This document shows positions 1-13,400 of a DNA stretch of 64,000 nt, one piece after another. The translations under genes and the position numbers were made by a program. The stretch comes from Symbiodinium natans (taxonomy: Eukaryota; Sar; Dinophyceae; Suessiales; Symbiodiniaceae), in contig CAJNDS010000258.1 in NCBI GenBank assembly GCA_905221605.1, forward strand, positions 62,001 through 126,000, in the 5' to 3' direction. Within the stretch, counting starts at the first letter, position 1; every line of letters begins with the position of its first letter. The notes beneath the pieces were generated by a model. It saw only the letters and a list, made by a program, of their open reading frames with translations, was not told the DNA's origin and searched no databases.

Positions 1-3000
1 TGGCAATCACAATTTCGCCACCAAGTAGCTGCACATATGAAATAGCCCTCGCGCTCGATGCGTGCACGTCGTCCCGACAGAGGGTCAGTGGAAAATGTTG
101 ACACGGCCAACCCGTCCGCGCGCACGGCTGTGTAGCTGATGTTATACTCCTGCTCGCACACTGCCAAAACCGCGAGGCTTCCGATTTTACAATGCCAGAG
201 CATGTTCTGCTACATGCCATGGCTTTGCAGCCCCGGCCGATGGCAGCTCTTCCGGAATGGGGCAGTCAAGGAAGCAGTTCCTGGTCGTACAACAAGAGGC
301 ACGGCTGCAGACTGGCTTGCCCCGGCGTGCTGCTTGCTGTGTGGGGGACGGCGGCACATCCATCCAGGGCTTGCTTCATGGCAGAAAAATGCAGAAACCT
401 ATTCAGCTTAGCGGCGGCATCTGCACGTCGACGTAGGTATTGGGATCAGTGTTGGTGGACGGGCAATGACCAATCGCGGGCCCACCTCCCATCGGCACTC
501 GGCAGAACACCTGGATGTCATGGACGCCACGTGCGGTGTCTACAATGAATCTACAAGCTTCTTCGACATTCACTCAAGAGGGGCCTGGCAGGTCCCTCCG
601 GCCGGCACCAGGCTGCAGTTGGAGGTGTCGTAGTCACAGACATCGCCTAAAGACCCCATGTGCGTCTGTTTTAGCAGAGTATAACAGAGCTTGAGCGCCA
701 CAATTGCGTAGTATGGCATATTACAATCTTCATGGCGGGGATGCAGATGTTGTAACAGCTATGCATCGCTGCGTCCTTCGCTGGTTTCACGGTACTTGCA
801 AGCCCGGGTTGTCTGTGCCGGGCAGCTTGGTGGAAACCAGCACGGCTGAAGTAGCACGCATCCTGTAAGCTCCGTCCTCAGCGACTGCCCAAAACAACAT
901 GAAACAGGGACTCGTGAATCTGCAGAAGCTATGTAACTACAACATGCATGAGTTGAAGGTAGTTGAAACTTGGGAAACGAAACAAAGCCATCCGCGGTCC
1001 TCGTAATGCAGATCGCCCCTCCGCCCGAAAAGAAACGGTCCATGAAGCAACTCGCAGAGGCGGTACCCGTATAGCCTGAAGGCGGGAAAATGCCCTGGGT
1101 ACACAAACTGAAGATTCGCAGACCTGCTCTCTACAGGCATTCGACTTGCCTGGTGCACACGTCCACGCGTCCGGCCCTCGGACATAGCCTGCAACTACAC
1201 AGGCCGAGCCCAAGCATTGCCCAAGCACGCAGCCGAGTCGTCCTGCCTGGAGGTGGAGGGTCCGGCTCCGGGCACAAAAGCTCACAGCTGGGCCTGTCGT
1301 ATTGGATGGGCTCCAGTGGATTCACGTTCCTTAGCTTCATGTGGCGAAGCCACAGTTGCCACACCCAAAGTCGCACGCCCAGTAGAGTTCACTTGTGCAG
1401 TGCCAAGTCACTTCTCCTTGCAGCTGGCGGTTGTACTGCTCCCTCCAAGCAGAGTCATGGATCGGCTCTCTACTTCGCCAGCACTCAGTTCGCTGGCACT
1501 CAACAAGCACCCACTTTCCATCCCCTTGCCTATGTATGGAGCTTGGCAGGACACGTTGCAAGTGGACCCCGGCGTCAGGGCATCACAGCCTTTCATGACC
1601 ACATGCAAGAAGAGAAGGCGCGCAAGAAAAGCCAAGAAATGCATCTTCTGGATGTTCCTCCTCGCTTTGCCTCTTGGCACACTGGGACGCGGGCCGGTGA
1701 AGTTGAACTGGCATTCATCAAAGCTTCGCGGATCCGGAGTCAAGCAAGGCACCACAGGAAGGCAACCAGAAAGCAGCAGGATCCCTGTGCAAGAAGCGTC
1801 CGCGTAGCATGAGCTTACCTGAGTCTCACTTTCGCCATCGCTCACCTTTAGGCAGACCAACTAAAAAGCAGAGGCATCCTTGCATCTATAAACTGGTCGA
1901 GACACCACCGTTCCAAGGTAGCCACTCTCGTTGCACTCCCAACCATTTGGGGTCTCCACATATGCCTGCCAGGAATGCTGCAGGCAAAACACTCACACAG
2001 GTAGCTTCAGCTCGGTTTTCAGCCCCAAACCGAGAACCTCCGTAAGGTTGACGGGAGGGTCGAGACATTGCAGGCTACAGTTGGGCAGCGTGAAGCTCGG
2101 AGCATCATTCAGCACCGTGTTGTTCTCATCACCTCCGCCAGGCTTCTGTAGAAAGAGCAACATGGAGCAGCTTGACTTTGCCCCTAAGTCTTGATCATGA
2201 CCGGGCTCCTGGCAGGTAGCATTTGTAGAGTTCCCATAGAATGGGACTTGGCAATCGATCTGGCAGCCGTCTCCGGGCAGCAGCTGGGCAGGGCAGCTCG
2301 TGACCTGAAACTCTGAGAGCCTTACAGTTTGTAGTTATGCATGGCTGTGCATGGTTGTGCATGGTTGTGCGACACATGGCTTTGGGAGTGAGCTTGGAGA
2401 GGGTAAAAAAGTGATACAGCTGTCACGTGATCGCGAATCGCGGCCGTATCGCAAGCTATATCACGGAAAATTTAAAAAAGAGGTTGGCCGAACACGGGGG
2501 TACCCGCAATACTCTCCCTATTCTAGCATGCGAGTGAACATGTCCAGGGTCCATTGGCCATGCTCTTCCGTGTCACAATCAAATCGCCCAATGCCTGGCT
2601 ATGTCTTTGTTGCATACCCTGAACACAAGGTGGTTACAACACCATGTACGTGTTGATGCGTGCTCTTCTCGTGGCCATGCTGGCTTCACGACGACAGAAT
2701 AGCTAAGATTTGCTAGGCCCCGGCATACTCGCAGCTGCTTGGCAATGGTGGACTGGAGCAGGGCACCTCAAGAGCACGAAACGGGTTGCCACGTTCAATG
2801 TGATTTTCAAAGATCTTCGCGAGCCTACTCGAGTCTTCGAGCGCCCTGTACCCCATGACCTGTCTGCTCGCGTTTGCAAGTTCAACCGAGCATCCTTTTC
2901 CACGCAGCCACTCAAAGTGAATCCTTGGCATGGGTTGCCCTGTGGCCGAATGGAACGGAAGAGGAGAGCAGATTCTGGGCCGGTCTTCAGAGACTGCTCT

Positions 3001-4385
3001 GAGAGCTATTGCATGTGGCCTCTTTTGACACCCAAGATGCGCATGACGCAATTCCGGTCTGGAGCACAGCTTGGCACCGCGGAGCCAAGGTAGCCGTCGG
3101 CACATGTCCACAGGGCACCAGAGCGATTGTAGCCTCGACGGCAAACGGAAAACAATCCGCACAACTTCTCTAGGCTGCTTAAAGTGCCTTCAAAATTAGT
3201 CATTTCGATCGCCCCCACGATGTGGGAGCCATCCTATGCATTGTCGAACAGATAATTCAGGATGCTCCGCGGAAGTCTCTGCAGGCGGACTCCAGGTACA
3301 CTCAAAAGGACTCTTGCGGGATTCTTTGGGGGTGGGCAAGGATACTCGGCAGGACCTTCTGCGGAATTCTCTGGGGGTGGCCCTCCAGGGATTCCGGTCT
3401 CAGACATCCGCCGAAGAGGTCAAGGAGAATGGTTGACTAACAATCTAACAACCCCACACCAAGGGCGGGGGAAAAGACTCAATAATTTGTTTGATCATGA
3501 CTTCGGTCACAGGCGGGCGGGTTACTATGACCGTGGGCAGATCGGACGGAGTATCAACACACTACGGGTTGAGGCTTGCTAGGCCAGGAAGATTGACAGC
3601 AGCTTGACTTCAAAGGGAACACCTGCCACAATCTTCCCCGAGCCTTGCGGAGGCTCTGCAGGTTCCGTGCACTGTGGTTCGCAGCTTGGCAGTACGGGAA
3701 CAACTGGAGGACGAAGTGGATCCTTGAGTGATGTTGCTCAGGCTTTCTGCTTTGGACCAGAACCTTTAACAAGGTTGGGGGGTTTAGGAAAATTAGGGGA
3801 CCCCTAAAAAAGACCCCCAAATAGTAGGATGCCCTTAGAAAGAGGACCCCAAATGAAGGTACCAGTAATTCGGACGCCCCCAAAAGTCACCCAAGGTCAC
3901 CCAAAGTCATCCTATAGGTCTGCAGGGCTTAGAAGTTCAGACTCTAGACCAAGATGCCGTGTTGTCTATGGGGCAGGTCCCTGTCGTTGGATCGCCCAAG
4001 AAGGATGGCGGCTTGCATCGGAACTCGCACTGCTCGCCAGGAAGCAGCCCGGGGATGCAACTGTGTATGTACCTCCGCTGAGAGAGAGAGAAAGAAAGAA
4101 AGAAAGAAAGAGAGAAAGAGAGAAAGAGAGAAAGAGAGAAAGAGAGAAAGAGAGAAAGAGAGAAAGAGAGAAAGAGAGAAAGAGAGAAAGAGAGAAAGAG
4201 AGAAAGAGAGAAAGAGGGAAAGAGAGAAAGAGAGAAAGAGAGAAAGAGAGAAAGAGAGAAAGACAGAAAGAGAGAAAGACAGAAAGAGAGAAAGACAGAA
4301 AGAGAGAAAGAGAGAAAGAGAGAAAGAGAGAAAGAGAGAAAGAGAGAAAGAGAGAAAGAGAGAAAGAGAGAAAGAGAGAAAGAGA

Positions 4386-4462
<77 letters not shown>

Positions 4463-7400
4463 CAGAGAGGGAGAGAGATTGAAAGCAATTAGGCAAGAAA
4501 GCAAGAAAGAAACAAAGTGAGAAAGGGAGAACGGAGCGAGAGAGACAGAGAGAGACAGAAAGACCGAATGACACAAGGAGGGAAAAGAGAGGTATTGGTA
4601 CGCACGAAACACGAGAAGCTCTGCGCGCAGCAACTAGCTGGATAGAGCTGAGGCCTGCATAGGTCAGGATTCTGCATGCCCGCGCAGATGGTGAGGGGGC
4701 TGCAGCCGCTGAAGACATAGCTGGCACTGCAGTTGTTCCTTGGATGAAAGGCACAGTCTGCAAGCATTAGCCAACCGCCATGCATGGCATACCTGCCATG
4801 CCTCTGCATAGCGCCTCTACAGCAAACAACTACCGCGAGCGATTCGAGAGCGTTGCTCTGATGTGCCAACTCCACTCCAAGGCTGTTGCAGCTAAGGGCT
4901 CTCTGCATCGATCAGGCAAGTGGTGGTCGCGTTGCCGCCATAGCCCGCAGCGCAGGTCCAACCTCCAGGACAAGAGTCACACGAGCAAAGAAGCTCGAGA
5001 GAGGAACAAACAGCAGACGTGTTTATATAAGGAAGCAGCCTTTACTTAATTAACAACTCTTGACCTTAGAGGCCATACTGTCTCACTCATCATTCACGCG
5101 GATTGAATTCGGAGAAAGCCCTGGCCGCTCCTGTGGCATTCTCACCCGGGCAAGTGCCAGCATCCTCACAACTTGCGTAGCCCGTTGAAGCCTGCAGGCA
5201 GAAGGTACACCGGAATGGAATGCAGGGCGCAGTGGACAGACAGCTTCAATCAAAGAGGTCAAAGTCGTTCATGGAAGCCACGCTCGCCCCGAAGCCACGT
5301 GACCTGAACTTCTTCCAGGTAGATGCAGGGAGACTCGCAGTGAGGGAGATGTATCCTTGGAGACACACAGGCACTCAGGCAAACGTGTGCAGCTCACAGC
5401 GCTGGAAGAGAGAGAGAGAGAGAAGGGCTGGGCCTTTGCATGCCATCTTTTTTCCTCTGAAACAATTTGCAACATATCAAGACATCACTTCCGGTTCCCC
5501 TCTTCCCTGTCATTCCCTTGAGTCTTTGAGTCCCTGTGCTTCCCAGGGTCTCAGGAGGCGAACCTGTCTCCGTGTTCATCTGCGGGCAGATGGCCATGCC
5601 CGGGGCACCTGGTCAGGGGCAGAACCCCCCGAGGTCACGGTGAGGGCGGGTACGGGTACTTGGCAACCCCGCACCTTGTGTGGGCTCGCGGCAAGTAATC
5701 CTTGGAACTTGCTTGCCGGCCAGGATGAGTTACATGAGGGAAGCTGCCAACAATAAGTTAAGGAGAATTGGATCCTATAATGCTAGATGATCCTATGCAG
5801 AATTCTGAAGAAGGCGGATACGTGTCTATCTACCCTCAAACCCGAAGTCTCACTACCAGCATTACAAAGAGAACCTAAGTACCAAGACATCCCAAAGTCT
5901 CCCACCCTAAGCCCCGATATCCAACGTCGAGCAGCGGGCAGGAGGAACCCGGTGCCATGTCACACTCAGCGACCTCGTGCGCTACTTGCGAACACGGGTT
6001 GAATGGCACGGCAGGTTCTCCAGATTAGGGCCCACCCTTCTTTAGGTACCGATTATCAGGCGGGCCCGTATTACTCAATAAACGACCGTAATTGAAAGAA
6101 CTCAGGTTTAGGGATTCCGAAGCTTTGGGGGTTTGGCGTCAGGTTTTCCTGAATTCTCGGCCTGCCTGGAAGAGGCAGAGATCAACAACTGGAACACCGC
6201 ATGGAGCAACAGGAAGGCATTCCGACAGCTCATACTCACCTGCGCACAAGGGACAAAAGAACAAGATGGCATCAAGGCAGAACCTGGACCGACTTCTCCC
6301 ATCACTGCCCAGAACTACAAGCGTGCCAGAACACTTAGCTCGGCAGGTGACCAGTGACAGCGACCCCGTGTGCCGAAGACTTGCTGTCGCCTACACAGTC
6401 CTCCCGCATGACGCATGTGGCAGTAGCATTGCCCGCGAACCCCGGAGCACAGCTCCACATGTCCTGACAGGAGTGTTCGTTCAACTTCTGCCTTCTCCAC
6501 ACTTGAGACCAGATTGCCTTGTTGCTTCTGTTTCACATGTGACCCACGAAGCAGCCATTGGACAGCGCTCTGTTGGATTCTTCCTTAGGCGGCCTGTCCT
6601 CACTGGAGTTGGCAGCTTGCACCTTCATGTACGGCTCTGGAATCGGGTGCGGATCAATGCAGTCTTCAAACACACAAATCAGCTCCGGCATGTCGAACTC
6701 ACGTCCTTCAACAGGATGGCTCAAGCAGATGCGATGATGACGGGAATGCAGAACCGATCAGCAAAGGAAACTTGTGCTTGCTCTCGGCCTGCAATTGTGT
6801 TCTCAGCCGGACAGAGCCCGATGACAGCGTCCACCGGGAGCAATGGAGGCTCCGAGGGCCAGTCATATGTTGCATTGGACATGTTGGTGATGAAGCTGCC
6901 ATTGCTGCCATTGCTATAGTTGCTGAAGTTGCTAGCGTTGAGTTCGTCCTCGTCCTCCTGCGGTCAGGCATTTGCTTTGAGCCTTTGTTTTTTGCCTTGC
7001 TGAGACATCTTCGTGTGCTAAACCAATGCCCTCCTCATCCTCCACTGGACGGATGAAGCCAGCATAGCTTGCCTGGTGGCAGTTAAAATTCTTTTCACTC
7101 GTTCAGAATCTCGCTTTTCTATCATTCGCACGATGGCCACATGCAGTACCTCTCGTGCAAGTTTGATGCAAAAGTCCCACCTTGCAGGTGACCGAACATG
7201 ACTCGCCAGGGCCCAACTGAAGGCACTCGGAGAAGTTCACACTGCAATGTGCCTGGGCAGAGTCACCACGAAAGCAGCTTGGCGATCAGCAGCACACTAG
7301 GTCCCACTGATCAGACTGGATCCGACAGCTGCGTGCTAATAAAATCCCCCAACATGCAGCTGAGCGCACCATAGAAGGAAGCACGCATGGCTCCAGCTTC

Positions 7401-10400
7401 AAGCATCCAGAAAGCACCTGCCCGACGCCGCATTCTGTGTCATTGTTGAAGACGCACCTGCGGGATTCAGGCATGGCCCGTGGCAACAATTGTATTTGAA
7501 CTGCAATAGAGTCAAGAGAGAAGTCACAAAACTACCTCTCGAAGTCTTGACATACAGGATGTATCTGAGGACAGGCTACGAATATTCTCGAATACTGCCT
7601 GCTTAACAGGTGCCAGAATCATCCATCATGTCTGTGATAAGTCAAATATAGGTATGCAGTTGCGCATCATGTATGGCATGTAAACATGTTGGGTCCACAC
7701 TGGGCTATACTGCACCTGAGAATAACCATGATATAACATGTATCGTACATACATATGTACACACTGACTTGCTCCTGCCACCTAAACACTGCTAAATTAA
7801 AGGCTTCCGGCGGCTTAACTTGTTCCGAAGAAAGCCAAGTGTATGTATCTTAAGCAGAACTCGATGTCAAATATCGAAGTGGAGCTAAAAGAAAAAACCG
7901 AAAATACTGCCATTATTTCGACCTTGCAGACTACATGTCAGAAACCATCAGAGAGCTTCCGAGTGGTCATCCACGTGCGGATTCGGAAACTGGAAAATCG
8001 TGATTCGGGGCCGAGTCGGGAAACTGGGATTCTGGAAACTGGAACCTGCTGATTCGGGAAGCTGCAACCCGACATGGCCGCAAGCCACCCCAACCCACCA
8101 CAATGAGCAACCAATACTCAGAAAACTATCTTCTTCAATTCCCAAGCCTGCACATGTCCAGTCTTTAGGCAAGTGGACTGTTCGGAACACACTTACAGAA
8201 TTTGATCTTTCCAACTGGGGATTGCAAGCGGGACAACAAACGTGTGTCGGAAAGTCTCATGTCGTGAAGCTGCTGCTTTGGTGTTGTGGGACCATTCACC
8301 CTCCCTCCATGATCTCGTGTACACCCTGCTGGTGAAGTGCAGAACGGATAGCTGGTCTTTGCGCACGTCGAAACCCACTTGTGTCCGTTTATGCCAAATT
8401 TATGCTCACGTTCCGCGGCCTTTATATTTGTAGCTTTACCTAAACACGTTTCTCATTTGGGCTCGCTTGCGTCTATTGCCGGTCAGGGGCCTTAACACGT
8501 TTTTAGGGGTTCACGACTCGCGGGGTGATGACTCTTATGGTGTTGAGGGGCTCAGACAATGCCGACTTTGAAAAAACGGGGCTTGTTTCTGGAGCTGCAG
8601 TGGGTCGAAATCTTTGAAGTCAACACGCAGACGTCCGGAGCCCTGGACACTTGGTGAAGACTTGCACCAATGTAACTAGCAAGGGTGCACTTAGTTGAAA
8701 AAGGTGTGGGACTATGCTGGCAGAATAGGTACTTCCTTGTGTGGCAAGTGTCGACACGAGCTGGCTAGCCACAGCTGGCCAGCGATTCAAGATTGCAGGC
8801 ACATTGTGGAAGCACAAAGTACAATCCATGTAATGTCACTGTTGTCCGGTGCCTGGACACTGCCTGGCCGATATAGCCTGGAGCACAACGCCACTCGTCC
8901 AAAATCTCCACGCCAGCCTCACCCTGGCGGGCCAATTCGTATCCCTCTGGCATAGGATCCGGCATTGGGCAATCCTCAGAATGCGCAAAATTCTGTGCGA
9001 CTCGTGCCCGCGAGTCGACACACTGTGAAGAGTCTGCTGCACGGAAGCGCGTTTGTTGCCAACCTTGAATTGCCTTCAGAGCTTCTAGGACGCAAGTGGG
9101 TGGCACCCAGTCGACCGGATGGTACGGATCGATGTTGAAGGTAGGACACCTCGACCCATCCGACGTGCGAAGATATTCAGGCACGAACGAAGTGGCTTGC
9201 AACAACATCGCTGGACCGCGCCTTGCAAAGGTTGGAGCTCCAACATAAGGCGGTCGGCATCTAACCTCGCCTCAGCGATGACTCTTTTCGGCGTGTCTGA
9301 TGTAAGTTGAATTCCGCTGCTGTAGTGGGGCTTCTGGAGCCTTCCAGGATCTTAGGATCTCACAAAAGCTGTTCGGCACCATCTCGCCGCAGTGGGAGTT
9401 GTCAAGAACGCAACTGTCCCAAACCTCCGTGGCCTGTCGGAATGCATGAAGCACCACGAAACCAACTCTGAAGCTTTTGGGGGCAATGCACAAAACGGAC
9501 ATTCTCGTACTAATGTCTGGACCCATGGGGGAGAGCCTCCAGCGGCACACATGACTGTGGGATGCCACATCCCGACAGAAAGCCTTCCTGCAGGAAAGGG
9601 GTGACCATGGACACGCTTCCGCTGGAAAGAAAAGTTTGCAGCGACGAGGACTCTGTGCCACTCGATGCCAACAGCCGTTGAGAGCAAATTCTTGGCAAGC
9701 CCAAAAGAAATCCGGGGGCCTGAACTTCACAGGCCGGCCAGTTTGCATCTTCCATCGGCAGGGACGGCGCACTTTCACAGCGCCTCGATGGCAGACAAGC
9801 TTGCAGTGTCTGCATTTCTACCGCTGTCACCTTGGGGATGTTGCCGAGGGCTGACTACAAGCACGACCAAACGATGCGGGAGAACATGTGACGAGATTAA
9901 GCAACTCAGCCATTGAGGCGTCCACTTTGCTGCGATACCGTTCATGCCTTCTGAGCAGCGCCAGCCAACTGGCGAGCCCGGATCCTGGATGAGCACAAAT
10001 CAGTTCAATAAAGACTCGTACGTGACTAGTCTCTTACACTTCAAAGTAGACAACAGAGGCTGTGATCAGCACCACTCGTCTTCAGAGGGGCATCACAATC
10101 GTGAAAACTGGACATGATATGGCACCGGCCTTAGGCATCCTGAGCGGCTTAGCATAATAAAGACGATCTGCACCAAAACCCCACAAAGCTGGCCTGTGTG
10201 TAGTTTCTGCTATGCACAGCCGGATCCGGGCACTCGAAGAAGCTGCAGAGTGGCTTAGTCCAGAAGGCTTCTCCTGTCTTCAGCAGGTGCCTACACTGGT
10301 GCGCATGGCCACTCCGCCTCCCCTGGATGCCCCACTTGGCAGAGACGGTCCCACGTTTTCTTCCAGCACTTGCATCTCAAGAGTGTCCTTCCGGATCCGT

Positions 10401-13400
10401 GTTGTCCGGTGGACACGTGGCTAGCCCCATGCCACCGGCATAGGGAAGACGGCACCGGATCTCGCAGGTGGAGCCTGGTACTTCATGTGGCACCGACATG
10501 CATCCAAGGATCCAAAAAAAGTCACATCGCCAGGCCTGGGGCCATGCGCTCGGGGCACCCGGAGGCCTCGAAGCGGCAGACTTCCCCTGGGCCAAAGGAG
10601 GGCCTCACACAGCGCCACGGGATCCCTCTCTTCTCTTCCACATTCCTCTGGTCCCCCTCCTCCCTCTCGTCCTCTCTTCTCTCTTCCCCCTCTCCTGCCC
10701 ATCCTCCCCGCGGGGGGGGGAGGGGGGGCCTGCGGCATGGCACAATCGGCTTGCAGCCGGTGAGGTGGAGCTCCGCACCGCACCTCCCACCATCTCTTCT
10801 AAAGAAACAATTAGACGAAGCACACACCTTTTTCATCCCAATTTCGAATTGCAGACAATCTTAGGACACCTCTGATCCAGCCTGTAGCTTGGCTGGCACC
10901 CGACAGATGCATTGCCCGCAAAGCCTGGAGCACAACGCCATCCGCTCCTCACCTTTTCCTTAGAGGCCGCCGCACACGTACTGCGTCTGCACAACCTCTA
11001 CACGACTTGCGGAGGCCTGCCAGGGTTTGGAGGGGATGAACGGCAAAGCCAAAAAAGCCAGGGGTCATAGCCAACCGGGGCCGCATCACAGGCCAATCGA
11101 CAACTCGGCTCACCCACGATCAAGGGTGGCTGCTCAGCGTCCGTGTTGTCCTCGAGACCGCAGAGGCGCAGAAATCTTGGGGGGCAGAAAGACGAATACG
11201 AATGTTGGGTCGTCGAGTCGACAGCTTTCGACAAGTCCTCAGGGCAGAAGGCCGTCCGGAGTTCACCGTGGAAAGGCGGGCGGCAGGGAATCTGGCAAGA
11301 TTGGCCAGGTTCGAGGCCTCAAGACAAACGCAGGGCACGCACAACTCTTACACAACTCTTTGCAAGCTTCTCTGCGCCGCAGTAGCTTTGATCTTCCTGC
11401 AAGCACACAGAACATCACAGACCATTCCGGACCCTTGCCTTGACATTGCGAAGCATCGAACATCTCTGCATCCTCCACGACCACTGGTGCGCAAGGCTCC
11501 AGTGGCGCGCAGCCTGGCAGAGCTTGCGCTTTCGAGGGGGGGGGCACGATTAGGTGTACAGCATGCACTCAGAGCAGAGCCATGCAAAAAGGATAAAGGG
11601 ATGACTGCTCCACAAGAGCTCATGTTACTGTTACGACACACAAGATCTTCCCATGCATCGGTCGGGCCTGTGAGGTTCAGTACTGCAGTGCAGTTCGGAA
11701 CCCAGTCAGCCGGGTATGCCACCTCACATTCGGTAGACACGTTGCCGACGAAGCCTTCGGCACAGACCTTGAGACAACACAGGACTTCCTTTCGTGAACG
11801 ACGCTCCTTTGCCAGACACCTTCATCGTCAATTGTTGGTGCTCTCTCGTGCTACAGTTCCATCGGGCGGGTGCATGCTAAACCTGTCACGTCACGGGAGA
11901 GATCGAGGGAGCCAAGACATATCTTTCGACAGGTTCCACCCGTTCAATTGCAAGTGCAAGCGACCCAGCCGTTCTCCGGGTCTTCCGCGTACTCGGGCGG
12001 CACCGGGTCCGGGTCTACACACTTGGGATCGCAGGTCAGGTCCTTGCGAAGGCTTTTATTTGCGTCGCCGTGCAAACTCCATGCAGACTCCGTGCGCTGA
12101 CGTATTGTCTCACCTTGCTGCACAGTACTGGACTTGATCTGAGCGGCAAAGATTAGAGGCTGCATGATATCCGTGTTCCCCTCTGGGCACGTAGCAACCG
12201 CGGAGTCTGGTTCATAAACACCTTCCAAGCTTTCAAGGCCGATGCAAAAGCATGCTCAAACCAGCACATGGCAGGGCATCAAGAGGGTGAGGTCTTGCCT
12301 TCAGGACAGCGCACGACACAGCTGCTTCCCGCAAACACGTCCACCTCTGCTGCCAAAAAGATCATCAACACCATAAGAGATGTTCAAGGCCGCAGCAAGC
12401 TTTGTCGGCCCAAGGTGCGCAGTCCGAGGTATCCAAAAGGCAAGGATGCACCTGGGAAGGGAGAGCTGATGATTTCTCTCAGCACCAGCTCATCTGCTCA
12501 TCTTGGGATGAGCGGATTCGCGTGCGCGAGAGGCCGCATCGTGGGCACGATCGTCTTAGGAGGGCACGTCTATGGAATGGCAGGGTTGCAGCGGCAGGCA
12601 GCCTGACAGCTGCAGCACCTCCAGAGCAAGTTGCGCACTGCTGGGCAGAGAGCTTTGATCCGGCATTGGTGATGCAAAGAGGTCTCAGGAGCAGCCAGGA
12701 GCCTCCCCACAGTCGGCGCGCTCGGCACGCGCAAGGCCGCTGTAACCCGGCGCACAGCCCCAGCCTGGAGGGAGAGCAGAGACTGTCTCTTGGGCAAAAG
12801 CAGCAAGATGCGACAAGCTGTGACAAGTCTTTTTGACATGCTGGGATCAGGCCTGCTGCAGTGCGCATATAGCCAGGTGGATAGGGATCACAATCTGCTT
12901 GGCAGATTGGCGCAGTGAATTCCAACTCCCTGTCGGCACGGCAGCTCTGAACAGACCGCAATAGAATATGGAGCCGTTCAGCCTACTGTCAATGCCTGGT
13001 CAAACGACCTGAGATTGCTGAGCAAGACGAAGCCACTGAGCCACTAAGCCAAACCTCCCCTTCTTCTACCAAAATTCACTCACCAGCCAGCTTCAAGTCC
13101 GGCTTGCCTCGTGGGATCAACGTTGTCAGCAAGGCATGTCGCTATGGTACTGGCCCCTTCATAGGGAGCTGCGCACTCCACCTCACAGCTGGAGCCCGGC
13201 TCCACAGCCTCAGCTCCCTTGCTTCCCCTTAAGCTCTTTACCGGAGCACCCACCTCACATTGCATCCTTCATGGGCTTCGCCTCAGATGGCCTGACTTCA
13301 ACATACTTTCTCGTTTCACAAGAAGGTATGCTAAAACCTCTCAAGTGTTCCTTCCGACTTAAGACGAGCAGGATGACCCTCTGCGCATGTATGCGCAAAT

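Noticed and set aside
3829-4763. Long overlapping frames of Lys/Arg/Glu on the plus strand and Leu/Ser/Phe on the minus strand
   Set aside because: They are translations of the AAAGAGAG microsatellite; only the last part near 4.0 kb is coding, as a cysteine-module exon.
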